Positions 45,690 to 54,145 of a stretch of 64,000 nucleotides of DNA are shown in pieces. How positions within the stretch are numbered: the first letter of the stretch is position 1; each line of letters begins with the position of its first letter. Origin of the DNA: Rhizobium sp. BK650 (GTDB lineage Bacteria; Pseudomonadota; Alphaproteobacteria; Rhizobiales; Rhizobiaceae); assembly GCF_014195325.1 (NCBI RefSeq), contig NZ_JACIBK010000010.1, forward strand, positions 62,001 through 126,000. The letters run 5' to 3'. The notes beneath the pieces were generated by a model that saw only the letters and a program-made list of their open reading frames with translations, ran no database searches and had not been told where the DNA came from. The translations under genes were made by a program, and so were the position numbers.

Positions 45690-45995
45690 GATGTGACTCC
45701 GAGGCAATGAATGCCACTGCTATTATCTGAAATTGATTGCCAGATCATTCAACGGTGCCAACCGGCTTTGACTTCTTGGGAAATGGTGAACAATCGCGCT
45801 CACAAGCCGGAATTTGCGGGCCTGTCGTTGCGTGACGCAAGTGTGCTGCTTGGTGTCCACCGATGGCGACCTGGTCATCGCCATCCCAATTTGTTGAATT
45901 TGACTCACAGAACCAATGTGGCTCTTTCCTTGAATACGCCTGCCTATTGAAAAAGGATGTGCTCGCGAAGGTCGGCAGCTTTCGGCGCGATACCG
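45690..45995. other. Spacer without recognised gene
   Basis: About 300 bases before the end of panB. A 79-codon plus-strand frame at 45711-45950 and a minus-strand frame opposite it have neither a good ribosome site nor protein-like composition. No repeat, hairpin or promoter was identified. Confidence 0.4.
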
Positions 45996-46817
45996 TTACG
46001 ACCGTCTCTTGAACGTATGTTCGACCGCCGGAAATCGCCTGGAGCGTACCTCCGCAGCGTAATCTGCCGCTGCCGCAGAAACGCGTTTTCCCAGTTCGTC
46101 GTAACGTTTGACGAAGCGTGGCGTAAAATCATTGAAGAGCCCGAGCATGTCGTCGGAAACGAGGATTTGGCCGTCGCAGGCCGACGAAGCGCCGATACCG
46201 ATGGTTGGCACAGGGGTCGCGGCAGTGACTTCGCGCGCCAAGGGTTCGACCGTTCCTTCGACGACGAAGGCGAAAGCCCCGGATCCGCCGATGGCATGGG
46301 CATCGCGCCGGATTTTCGCGGCTTCGTGTTCGCTGTGGCCGACCGAGTGGTAACCACCTGCAGTATGGACCAGCTGCGGCATCAAGCCGATATGGCCGAG
46401 AACCGGAATGCCCCGCGCCGTCAGAAAGCCGATGGTCGCAACCATTTCTTCGCCGCCCTCAAGCTTGATGGCATCGCAGCCCGTTTCCTGCAGGATGCGA
46501 ACCGCATTGCGAAACGCAACCTCCTTCGATTCCTGATAAGTACCGAAAGGCATGTCGACGACGACGCAGGCTTTGCTGACGCCGCGCATGACAGCCTTGC
46601 CGTGAGCGATCATCATGTCGAGCGTGACGCCGGTCGTCGTCTCCATGCCGTAGAGCACCATGCCGAGGGAGTCGCCGACTAGCAGAAGATCGCAATGTTC
46701 ATCGAGGAGGCGGGCGATCGGCGTCGTATAGGCCGTCAGGCAGACGATCGGCGCCTTTCCCTTCATGGCGGTGACGCCCGATGGCGTAAGACGTTTCTGT
46801 AATCCGGGTGTGCTCAT
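45996..46817 (-). CDS. panB: 3-methyl-2-oxobutanoate hydroxymethyltransferase
   Basis: 273 residues, the usual length. It transfers a hydroxymethyl group from 5,10-methylene-tetrahydrofolate to 2-oxoisovalerate to give ketopantoate, the first step of pantothenate synthesis in the cytosol. Hallmarks: VCLTAYTTPIARLLDEHCDLLLVGDSLGMV with the metal-binding aspartate, IKLEGG near residue 120, and GHIGLMPQ. The ATG overlaps the panC stop (ATGA), so panC and panB are one operon with coupled translation. In R. etli CFN42 panC-panB is carried on plasmid p42f, an established case. Confidence 0.96.
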   Translation of the reverse strand: MSTPGLQKRLTPSGVTAMKGKAPIVCLTAYTTPIARLLDEHCDLLLVGDSLGMVLYGMETTTGVTLDMMIAHGKAVMRGVSKACVVVDMPFGTYQESKEVAFRNAVRILQETGCDAIKLEGGEEMVATIGFLTARGIPVLGHIGLMPQLVHTAGGYHSVGHSEHEAAKIRRDAHAIGGSGAFAFVVEGTVEPLAREVTAATPVPTIGIGASSACDGQILVSDDMLGLFNDFTPRFVKRYDELGKRVSAAAADYAAEVRSRRFPAVEHTFKRRS

Positions 46818-47689
46818 CGCTCCGCTCCAATTCTTGCCCTGTCGCGGCCGGCGATCACTCTGTTGTCCAACAGCCGCGTCGTTCCGACGCGCACGAAGAG
46901 TGCAACGACGACCGGGTCCTTGATGGCGGCGACTGGCCGCAAAGTCGACGCATCCCTGACGGCGACAATCTCCGGATTGGCCAAGGGTTCGGTGCTCAGG
47001 AATGTTCTCAGCCGATCTTCGAGCTCAGCAGGATCGCGTATGCCACCGGCAACCAACCGCTCGGCCTCATCAAGCGTTTTCGGGACGATGACTGCAGCCT
47101 TTCGCTCTTCCTTGCTGAGATAGACGTTGCGTGAGGACAAGGCGAGCCCGTCCTCGTCCCTTATCGTCGGAACCGTAATGATCTCTACCGGCAAGGACAG
47201 GTCGGCGACCATGCGCTTGATAACGACGACCTGCTGGTAGTCTTTTTCGCCGAAATAGGCTTTCTGGGGCTGTACGATGTTGAAAAGCTTGCAAACCACG
47301 GTCGCCACGCCGGCAAAATGCCCGGGACGCACCGCCCCCTCCAACTCGTTGCCGATATCAGGCACATCGACGGTCGTCAGGATCGGCTCTGGATACATGT
47401 CGGTGACAGCGGGCGCAAAAAGCATGTTGACGCCTGCCTGCTTCAGCATCTGCGCGTCGCGTTCGAGGTCGCGCGGATATTTGCCAAGATCTTCCGACGG
47501 CCCGAACTGCAGCGGGTTGACAAAAATCGATGCCACCAGAATATCGTTTTGGCACCGAGCGCGCGAAACCAGTTCCATGTGACCGGCGTGCAGATAGCCC
47601 ATAGTCGGCACAAAGCCTACCGTCCGGTCATGTCGCCTCAGGGCATTGAGCGCCGAGCGCACCTCGCCAATTTTGGAAAATATTCGCAC
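46814..47689 (-). CDS. panC: Pantothenate synthetase (pantoate-beta-alanine ligase)
   Basis: 291 residues from the GTG at 47689, set by GGAGGAAGCA directly upstream and by alignment with the normal N-terminus (RIFSKIGEVRSAL); the longer open frame to 47809 adds no family sequence. It condenses pantoate with beta-alanine using ATP. VGFVPTMGYLHAGHMELV carries the nucleotide-binding HxGH motif; VFGEKDYQQ-like GEKDYQQVVVIKRMVADL and LALSSRNVYLS follow in order. First gene of the panC-panB operon. Confidence 0.95.
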   Translation of the reverse strand: MRIFSKIGEVRSALNALRRHDRTVGFVPTMGYLHAGHMELVSRARCQNDILVASIFVNPLQFGPSEDLGKYPRDLERDAQMLKQAGVNMLFAPAVTDMYPEPILTTVDVPDIGNELEGAVRPGHFAGVATVVCKLFNIVQPQKAYFGEKDYQQVVVIKRMVADLSLPVEIITVPTIRDEDGLALSSRNVYLSKEERKAAVIVPKTLDEAERLVAGGIRDPAELEDRLRTFLSTEPLANPEIVAVRDASTLRPVAAIKDPVVVALFVRVGTTRLLDNRVIAGRDRARIGAER

Positions 47690-47799
47690 TGCTTCCTCCA
47701 CTTCGCGGCCATGCAGATTGCAATTATCGTCTCCCGTCAACGGTGCGTCAGGAATAACATCGATTAGCTGATCCCGAAGCTGGTACTCTCTTTGGTCGC

Positions 47800-48828
47800 T
47801 CAAAGCCACTTGATCCGCTTGAGGACCATCAGCGTCGCAATCGAGGTGATGGCGACAAAGGCAACGATGATGATGAAAGCCCAGGTGTCGTTGACCCCGG
47901 GGATTCCGCCGACATTCATGCCGAAAAGACCTGCAACTACGCTCGGCGGCAGCAGCAGCGCGGCAAGTGCTGCAAGGCGGTTGGAGTTGCGGGCAATCCG
48001 CTCGCTGATGACGGTGGACAGGTCGTCATGAAGAATGCTGGTACGGTCACGGATAGCATCGAGATATTCGATGAAGCGCATCAGCTTGTCGATGACCTCA
48101 CGGAAACGCAGCTTGTCACGCTCCTTCAGCCAGGGAGCGTCGTCATGTTCGATGCGGTTTAATGCGTCGCGCTGCGGTGCGAGATAGCGGCGAAGCTGCA
48201 CGGAGCGGCGGCGAAGCTGCTTTAGCCGCTCGCGCACTTCGCTCGCCTCGCCGTGAAAGATCAGTTCGTCCAGTTCATCAACCTCTTCGTCCATCGTGTC
48301 GAGCACCGGCTCGAGGTCGCGTACCAGCTTTTCGCTGACCAGAGCAAGCAGTTCCCCCGTCTGTCTGGGCCCTTTGCCTTTGTCCAGAGCCAGGCGGATA
48401 TCGCGCAATGCAGTAATATAATGGCCGCTATCGCGCAGGCTCACCAGCCTGCGCTCGTCGGCCCATATATGCAGGGGAACGAGATCGATTTCGTCCTGCC
48501 CTGCTTTTGCTTCTTCCGGCGGCGCGGCGCAGACGCTGCGAAGGATAATGAGCAACCCGTCGTCGATGCTCTCGACGCGTGGGCGCGATTCCTCCTGCAG
48601 GAGGGCGTCGGCAACCAACGGATCGAAGCCGCCTCTCGCCGCCACCCAATCGGCGGCGGCCGGATGATCGCGCTCGAAATGCAGCCAAATGACGCCATCT
48701 TCAGCTGTCCACCGGCCCACCGCTTCCATATCAAGCGTCCGACATCCGCCACGACCGTCCAGAAGCACGGCGAAACGCAGGCCCGGCTCTGCGCCGTAAT
48801 TTGCAACACTCATGACTTGCTCGTGCAT
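47800..48828 (-). CDS. CorA/ZntB-type divalent cation transporter
   Basis: 342 residues from the ATG at 48828, which has GGAGG 7 bases upstream; an earlier in-frame start at 48870 lacks one. A long cytosolic alpha/beta and coiled-coil domain (residues 1-275) is followed by two C-terminal membrane helices. The first ends in the selectivity motif GMNVGGIPG, and the protein ends KRIKWL. These pentameric channels move Mg, Co, Ni or Zn across the inner membrane. The acidic-rich cytosolic helices (DEEVDELDELIF) and overall pattern favour the ZntB branch. Single gene upstream of panC. Confidence 0.9.
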   Translation of the reverse strand: MHEQVMSVANYGAEPGLRFAVLLDGRGGCRTLDMEAVGRWTAEDGVIWLHFERDHPAAADWVAARGGFDPLVADALLQEESRPRVESIDDGLLIILRSVCAAPPEEAKAGQDEIDLVPLHIWADERRLVSLRDSGHYITALRDIRLALDKGKGPRQTGELLALVSEKLVRDLEPVLDTMDEEVDELDELIFHGEASEVRERLKQLRRRSVQLRRYLAPQRDALNRIEHDDAPWLKERDKLRFREVIDKLMRFIEYLDAIRDRTSILHDDLSTVISERIARNSNRLAALAALLLPPSVVAGLFGMNVGGIPGVNDTWAFIIIVAFVAITSIATLMVLKRIKWL

Positions 48829-49090
48829 CAGAAACCTCCACCCGCCAGAATCTACCTCCCGTATGCGCATATCAATAGCTTAGCGGGTCGCCGCCAGGCG
48901 GCAAGACAATCAAATCACTGGTGCCGTTAGATCAAAATTGCGGGCATGGTGACCCGCATATCCGCCGTCTGTGTTCTCATATTGTGGCCCCGATTGACTT
49001 GCACCGGCGAGCGACTAAACTTTAACCATCGCTAACATATTCTGTACCGCAAACGGCACCGGAGTATGCGAGTGGCTGACCTTGAAGAGG

Positions 49091-49492
49091 ATGGGGTTTG
49101 CCGTGAACAACCGTGTTGTACTGCTGATCGTCGCCGCCTTCATCGCTCTTTCCCCTGGTCGCGTCGGCGCCCAGGAAGGCGACCCGACGGCGGGTGCCAC
49201 CGTTTTCAAGAAATGCGCGACCTTCCATATCGCCGAATCAGATACGAATAAGGTCGGCCCGTCGCTGAATGGGCTGTTCGGTCGGAAGGCCGGAACACAT
49301 CCAGACTTTGCCTATTCACCCGCAATGAAGGCAGCCGGCGATGGCGGTCTCGTCTGGGACGAAGCGACGTTGCGTGACTACCTGCACAATCCGAAAGTCA
49401 AGGTGAAGGGCACGAAGATGACCTTCGTCGGCCTGAAGGACGATCAGGAGATCACCGATCTCATCGCCTATCTCAAGCAATATTCCAAGTGA
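49091..49492 (+). CDS. Class I c-type cytochrome with altered haem motif
   Basis: 133 residues from the ATG at 49091; a GTG at 49103 is an alternative start. Signal peptide VVLLIVAAFIALSPGRVGAQ, then a mitochondrial-type cytochrome c fold: GATVFKKCATFHIAE, VGPSLNGLFGRKAG, the YSPAMK segment, and KMTFVGLKDDQEITDLIAYLKQYSK, where the methionine is the sixth haem ligand. The haem site reads C-A-T-F-H where C-x-x-C-H is required: codon TTC replaces TGC, a single-base change. Histidine and methionine ligands remain. Covalent attachment could then use one cysteine only, or fail. Otherwise the protein is intact; it should work in the periplasm as an electron carrier. Confidence 0.85.
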   Translation: MGFAVNNRVVLLIVAAFIALSPGRVGAQEGDPTAGATVFKKCATFHIAESDTNKVGPSLNGLFGRKAGTHPDFAYSPAMKAAGDGGLVWDEATLRDYLHNPKVKVKGTKMTFVGLKDDQEITDLIAYLKQYSK

Positions 49493-49683
49493 CGGCGCTA
49501 TTATCTCACGCGGCTGACTGAAGCCTTTTGTGTGCGATTGGAAACCGTCGCCGGCTCCATCACCGAGGTCAATCATATAGATGCGAAACTTCGTCCGGTC
49601 TCGGCCACACCTGACGAGTTTTCTCAGGGGTCGAGCCGGAGGCCGGCCCTTGATTTGATGGCCCGGCAGACCTGTCCGGATCG

Positions 49684-50940
49684 TTAAAGCACGATAAGGG
49701 ATGCCAGCGACAGGATCAGCGCGGGAAACATCACCACCGCCCCAAGCTTCAAAAATCTCCAGCTGCCGATATCGAGGCCTTCGCGGCGCAGTGCCGACAA
49801 CCATAGGATCGTCGCCAACGATCCCGTGACTGAGAGATTGGGTCCGAGATCGACGCCGATCAGGACGGCACCTGCAACCTTATCCGAGACCTGTGCTGCC
49901 TGGACTGCACTGCCGGCAACCAATCCGGCCGGAAGATTATTGACGAGATTTGAGACCACGGCGACGAACACTCCGGAAACCCCGACGGCCTCGGCTTGCG
50001 ACGCTGAGGCAAGAGAGGCCAAGTGGCCGGAGAGAAGACCTGTGACACCCGTTCGATCGAGCGCTTCGACGATAACAAACAGGCCGGCCACCAAGGGTAA
50101 GACGCTCCAGCTTATGCCTTTTATCGTCTCAACCGGGCTCTGCCGCGTCAGTGTCAGAACCGATGCCGTGGTGATCGTTCCTGCAAGAAATGTTGGAACA
50201 CCAAGATCCACATGCATGGCAGACGCTGCCACAAGGACGACGGCAGTTACGAGGATTCCCCACCCTGCAAGGCTGGCGCTGCGGGTGAGGAAAGGCCGTT
50301 CCGCTTTGACGGCAAGGCTTTCTTCCAAGAGGCTGCGTCGATGCGTCCAATAAAGACACACGAACGTGACGACGATGGAGACGATCGAAGGCAGAAGGAA
50401 TGTCGACACCCAGCGTGACAAAGGCGGCATTTCGCCGCCTGCGAAAATCACGAGATTGGCCGGGTTGGAGATCGGCAGCAGGAAGCTCGCTGCATTGGCG
50501 ATGAAGGCACATACGAGCAGATAGGGCATCGGGTCGCGAACCCGGGCCGCGCGGCAAGCCGCATAGACGGCAGGCGTGAGCACGACAGCGGTCGCATCGT
50601 TCGAAAGGAAAACAGTTACGGCGAGGCCGACGAGATAGACGAGCACGAACAACCGCTTAGGAGAGCCCTTTGCATGCGAAGTCGCAAAGGTAGCAACCCA
50701 GTCGAAGAGGCCTTCTCTCCGGGCGAGCTCGGACAAAAGCATCATGCCGATCAGGAAAAGGTAAACATCGATGCCCTTGGCAATGCCTGCCACGGCGTCG
50801 ACCGGTCCGATCAGTTTGAAGGCGACTAGAACAAAAGCTCCAAGGACGGCCCAGATCGCCTCCGGCCACCGGAAAGGGCGGGCAACGACGCCAGCCGCGG
50901 TAAGCCCGGCGACACCCCATACAATGGCATTTTCAGTCAT
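49684..50940 (-). CDS. ArsB/NhaD-type anion transporter
   Basis: 418 residues from the ATG at 50940; an ATG at 50949 is equally possible, and the much longer frame is not supported. About eleven membrane helices. Ion transporter superfamily motifs are present: SNDATAVVLTPAVYAA in the first half and VSNLVNNLPAGLVAGSAV in the second, the paired hairpin regions of ArsB and related SLC13-like carriers; ISNPANLVIFAG is typical of the family. Likely an inner-membrane exporter of arsenite or another anion, but no arsR or arsC is nearby, so arsenic specificity is uncertain. Confidence 0.85.
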   Translation of the reverse strand: MTENAIVWGVAGLTAAGVVARPFRWPEAIWAVLGAFVLVAFKLIGPVDAVAGIAKGIDVYLFLIGMMLLSELARREGLFDWVATFATSHAKGSPKRLFVLVYLVGLAVTVFLSNDATAVVLTPAVYAACRAARVRDPMPYLLVCAFIANAASFLLPISNPANLVIFAGGEMPPLSRWVSTFLLPSIVSIVVTFVCLYWTHRRSLLEESLAVKAERPFLTRSASLAGWGILVTAVVLVAASAMHVDLGVPTFLAGTITTASVLTLTRQSPVETIKGISWSVLPLVAGLFVIVEALDRTGVTGLLSGHLASLASASQAEAVGVSGVFVAVVSNLVNNLPAGLVAGSAVQAAQVSDKVAGAVLIGVDLGPNLSVTGSLATILWLSALRREGLDIGSWRFLKLGAVVMFPALILSLASLIVL

Positions 50941-51218
50941 TCGGATCATGCTTATTGGCTGCGAGACACCGGGTGGCCTCGGAGCGTGTTGGAACTCGGT
51001 GTTCGGCGTACGGATACATGGTCTGGTGAGCATCGGCAACAATGGACCGGCGAGAAGCAAGCTAAATCTTCATGAGGCGCCGGAACCGAACATCGCCTGT
51101 ATCACGCAGCCTCATCACATATCGAAATCCTTTACATTCAGACGCTTACGTCATTGTAGTTCATGCGATATCACAAATTGACACTCTCTCTACGGTGATA
51201 GATGGGACGCGAATTAAA

Positions 51219-51360
51219 CAAGCTGACGGCAATCGCGGTGATGAACCTTGTCTTGAAGCGTCGGTGCGCTTGGTTTCAGCGTCGGCTCGATCTCGATCCG
51301 GAGAAGCTGATCTTTATCGACGAAAGTGTGCTGCGGAGCGGCGGAAGGAGTCCAATATGA
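51219..51360 (+). pseudogene. IS630-family transposase fragment
   Basis: An open segment in frame with 51241 reads ...MNLVLKRRCAWFQRRLDL and then DPEKLIFIDESVLRS, which matches the region around the second catalytic aspartate of IS630 transposases. It has no start, is stopped at 51360 and lacks the rest of the protein, so only about 45 codons survive. It marks the left edge of a decayed region. Terminal repeats were not found. Confidence 0.6.
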
Positions 51361-51499
51361 ACTGAGACCGTGGCGTAAAGCTGCGTAAAGGATGCTGGGA
51401 CGACCGAGATCGGCTTTCGGGAGTGGTCTCAAACTATCCTAGCTGCTGCGGCAAAGAGCCGTGGTGACGAACGTCGGATGAAAAGTTCGGTCGAGATCC

Positions 51500-52015
51500 G
51501 AGCAGGCACGGCGTGCTTCAAGCGCGGCTTGCAGAATGCGGACTTCAGATGTATCCGACCAAAATCCAGATGGTCTACTGTAAAGATAGGCAGCGCCGGG
51601 AAAGGTATCCGACCGTCAAATTTGACTTCCTTGGAAACCAGGTTATGCCACGACAGGTGGCGACTTCACAGCGGAAGAGTTCTTCTCAATGCAGGTCACG
51701 ATCATAGATTGAGCATTCCGCGGCAAACGCCGGGGACGCTGGTGAAACCATCAAACAGTGCCGTTCAGTCGTTCGGCCCTGTTCTCTCTAGCTGACTATG
51801 TCAATCGGAAGCTCAAGGCCTTGATCATGAAAAGTACAAGCGCTTTCGGCTTCAAAAAGCTCGGGCCTCGCAGGTCCTGCAGCAACTCGCCCAACAGGGG
51901 CGGGACCTCTTAGTGCACAATTGCAGGCATTTTGAACGAACACGTTTACCTAATGGGTGCGGTGTGAATCGAGAGGTTCACGCACGTTTTGCGAGAGGCC
52001 GGCAGGTGAAATCCA
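51500..52015 (+). mobile_element. Group II intron remnant
   Basis: Pieces of a group II intron reverse transcriptase survive in different frames. At 51513-51660 the frame reads LQARLAECGLQMYPTK, then VYCKDRQRRERYP and TVKFDFLGNQVMPRQ, the thumb-side end of the RT domain. At 51795-51950 come ADYVNRKLKALIM and, after a one-base shift near 51830, KYKRFRLQKARASQVLQQL and LLVHNCRHF, the maturase end. A domain-V-like hairpin follows at 51962-51983. The 5' intron part, most of the RT and the reading frame are lost, so it cannot move by itself. Confidence 0.7.
51962..51983 (+). ncRNA. Domain V-like hairpin of the decayed group II intron
   Basis: GTGTGAATC (51962-51970), the tetraloop GAGA (51971-51974) and GGTTCACGC (51975-51983) form a 9-bp stem with two G-U pairs and a GNRA loop, right after the maturase end. 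This is the position and shape of the catalytic domain V of bacterial group II introns. The lower stem is only partly kept. Confidence 0.5.
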
Positions 52016-52207
52016 TTCGCTGGCGTGACGGTATCAACGTCAGAAACCGCCGACGGCGCCCATCTACACCGCGATAGGATATCTGGGCTGCGTCTGTACT
52101 GCGGCCTCTTCCGGCGCTCCAGAGCTTCTAAATCGCCGGTCTGTGGTCCGGCGAGCTTTGCGATGACCGGCGCCGGTCGTTGCCTAGTGCCACACCGGCC
52201 GTTGCTT

Positions 52208-52399
52208 TTAGTATTCGACCGAAGCCTCAAGATGATGGATGTATTCCCTCAGCACGATCTGAAGAGCCTCCTTGATTTCGCTGATAGTGACCTCGGGCTT
52301 TTCAATACTTCTCTGTACGGCTTTAAGTGTAGCAATTCGCGCGTCCATGTAGTCGGGCTCCGCGATAGGCCGGACTTTGCCCTTCGTCTCTATATTCAT
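52208..52399 (-). CDS. Small helical protein, unknown
   Basis: 63 residues starting at an ATG with GAGGGG four bases upstream. The sequence MNIETKGKVRPIAEPDYMDA, then LKAVQRSIEKPEVTISEIKEALQIVLREY, is well balanced in composition and predicted helical, unlike chance frames nearby. No membrane segment, cysteine or known motif. It is the best small-gene candidate in the decayed region, near the group II intron remnant. Confidence 0.5.
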   Translation of the reverse strand: MNIETKGKVRPIAEPDYMDARIATLKAVQRSIEKPEVTISEIKEALQIVLREYIHHLEASVEY

Positions 52400-53010
52400 G
52401 ATCCCCTCAGTGCGGTTCGGTGCGCCTATTTCGGACAGATTTATCAGCTAGGAGTAGCAGTTTTCGCGCTAGAGTCCAGCTCTAACATTTCTAACCATCA
52501 CTTTTTGTGGAATTCACGTTCCATTTAGACACGTTTACTGTCTGGTAAGTAGAGTACTTCAAAAATTCTCATTTTTCTATTTTAAGAGCAGAAATATTAG
52601 TAGAGGAATATTAGCGCGCGATTTTTGAGCGGGATCGCGGCACTAACTGTCGTCCTGTGTCATTTATTTATCACCCTCCTTCTTGGATGAATATGGCTGA
52701 GATACACGCCATTGCGAGCTTTTGTGGCCGATCGGCCGTCATCCTTTTCTTTGTTCTTAGTGAGTTCGTCCTGGCTAGTTCGCTCGGTAAGGTAAGGTAA
52801 GCGGTTATTTCAACTACGCATATCGAAGGATATGTCGCACCGTGAAGCTGTGCGGCTGGCATGAGAAGCACTGGCATGAACCCACCGAGCCATCAGCAGG
52901 AGCCGCCCCTTGTGCGGCCGCTATCGGTGAAGCCTTGTGGTAAGTCTTACATGCGCTGCTGCGGCCGCCTGAAACAAAAATGCCGCTTCACCGGTTAGGG
53001 CGAGGCGGCA
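52400..53010. other. AT-rich spacer in the decayed region
   Basis: No gene is recognised. 52520-52620 is clearly AT-rich against the GC-rich background, suggesting foreign or decayed DNA. Near 52981-53010 TGCCGCTTC pairs with GAGGCGGCA to give a 9-bp stem with one G-U pair. The stretch ends at the first copy of the G-rich repeat. Confidence 0.4.
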
Positions 53011-53040
53011 GCAAATGATGATTGGGCGGTGGGGAGTTAC
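53011..53040 (+). repeat. G-rich repeat, copy 1
   Basis: GCAAATGATGATTGGGCGGT followed by GGGGAGTTAC. It shares the core ATGATGrTkGGGyGGyGGGG with copies near 53666 and 53814. Here the preceding sequence also contains TTCACCGGTT, as before copy 2. Confidence 0.45.
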
Positions 53041-53148
53041 GGACAGAGGCCCTTAATGATTAGAGATCCGTCCAAGTTAGGCTCACGTCGGGCGCGTATA
53101 CGCCGAGACCCGTTTCCAAGGCGCGTACAACGATGCCAATACCCGGTC

Positions 53149-53598
53149 TCAAACTTGATCTGATGCTCTGAGAAAAGGCGGGTCTTCCAATTTGACCGGC
53201 GTGCGGCAGATTCCTCCGCGACGATCGGTTGCTCGCTGTAGCGTAAACGGAAGCGCAACGTTGTGGCCTACGATCAGTGGGACTAGCATCGGCCAAATGA
53301 ATAGTAGATTGCCCCCGGTAAAATAACCTATGAACGGGCTGCCGATGACACTGAGGACGCGCCTCGATTTGCTCATTCCAGCGCCACCTTTCCAAAAGAC
53401 CCAGGCAAAAAGTGCTCCAGACAGTGAGGCCGCGACGATTCCCAAAAGATTTGTCTGTGCCACCCACTCAGCGGATGGAATGAAATTAAAAACGCCCACC
53501 ACAGCCGACGACAAAAAGCAAAGCAGAAACCAGGGACAGACGAAGATCGCGAAGCACTTTACACGCAGCGATAGTGCTTGCTTCGTTGAACCGTCCAT
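53149..53598 (-). CDS. Small membrane protein, unknown, possibly frameshifted at its C-terminus
   Basis: 149 residues from the ATG at 53598. Four hydrophobic helices are visible (FAIFVCPWFLLCFLSSAVVGVF, LLGIVAASLSGALFAWVFW, VLSVIGSPFIGYFTGG, LLFIWPMLVPLIVGH), so an inner-membrane protein is likely. The last 35 residues turn polar and arginine-rich, while an overlapping frame ending near 53060 has a more protein-like tail (GIGIVVRALETGLGVYAPDV). The original C-terminus may therefore have been in another frame. No family recognised. Confidence 0.45.
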   Translation of the reverse strand: MDGSTKQALSLRVKCFAIFVCPWFLLCFLSSAVVGVFNFIPSAEWVAQTNLLGIVAASLSGALFAWVFWKGGAGMSKSRRVLSVIGSPFIGYFTGGNLLFIWPMLVPLIVGHNVALPFTLQRATDRRGGICRTPVKLEDPPFLRASDQV

Positions 53599-53665
53599 GA
53601 ATGCCCCGCAGAATCGATTGGTCAATTGTCTTCGATGAATTCAAAGCCGGTCACCGGTTCACGAA

Positions 53666-53697
53666 GCAAATGATGATGGGGTGGCGGGGTGGGAGTG
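53666..53697 (+). repeat. G-rich repeat, copy 2
   Basis: GCAAATGATGATGGGGTGGC followed by GGGGTGGGAGTG; the first 12 bases are identical to copy 1, 655 bp away. It is also preceded by TCACCGGTT. Confidence 0.45.
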
Positions 53698-53813
53698 CAG
53701 CCAAAGTGTTCGCAGATGACCGCACTCCCGTTTCGCTCTCGGGGTAAAGAGAGCAAGGCTCAGCCTCTAGCTACACATCGCTGTCGGTGCAACAGTAATT
53801 TTGACGCGCTCCG

Positions 53814-53838
53814 ACGATGGTTGGGTGGTGGGGTGCTG
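53814..53838 (+). repeat. G-rich repeat, copy 3
   Basis: ACGATGGTTGGGTGGTGGGG, a more diverged copy of the same core about 150 bp after copy 2. All three copies begin with ATGATG or CGATGG and keep the alternating GG pairs. Confidence 0.4.
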
Positions 53839-53887
53839 CTAATATTTTGCCGTAGTGCTTAGATTTAGGTCACCGCAACCAGCAGGC

Positions 53888-54145
53888 ATGGAATTCGACA
53901 CTCCAGCATACATCGCCGCCGAGACAGCCACTTTTATTGCTCGGGATGCACGCAATGCGATGATCTCCGCAGAGAACCCAAACAATCTGGTGAAGCTCAA
54001 AATCGTCAGGTTTTGAACCTGTCGATTTCCTGTTCGACACCACCACTGACTATGGGACCGATATCCCCGCCATGGTTAGCCTCATCAGAGCAGACATCGC
54101 GGCGTTTTTCGCCGCTCCTGGTTTTCCAAGGGGCCAACCGATGAA
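53888..54145 (+). pseudogene. Small frameshifted gene remnant, unknown
   Basis: An ATG at 53888 opens a 42-residue frame (MEFDTPAYIAAETATFIARD to VKLKIVRF, stop at 54014). If one T is removed from the TTTT at 54011-54014 the frame continues smoothly as EPVDFLFDTTTDYGTDIPAM, then VSLIRADIAAFFAAPGF. The natural join suggests one gene broken by a single-base insertion. No family is recognised, and both halves are short, so this remains tentative. Confidence 0.3.
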
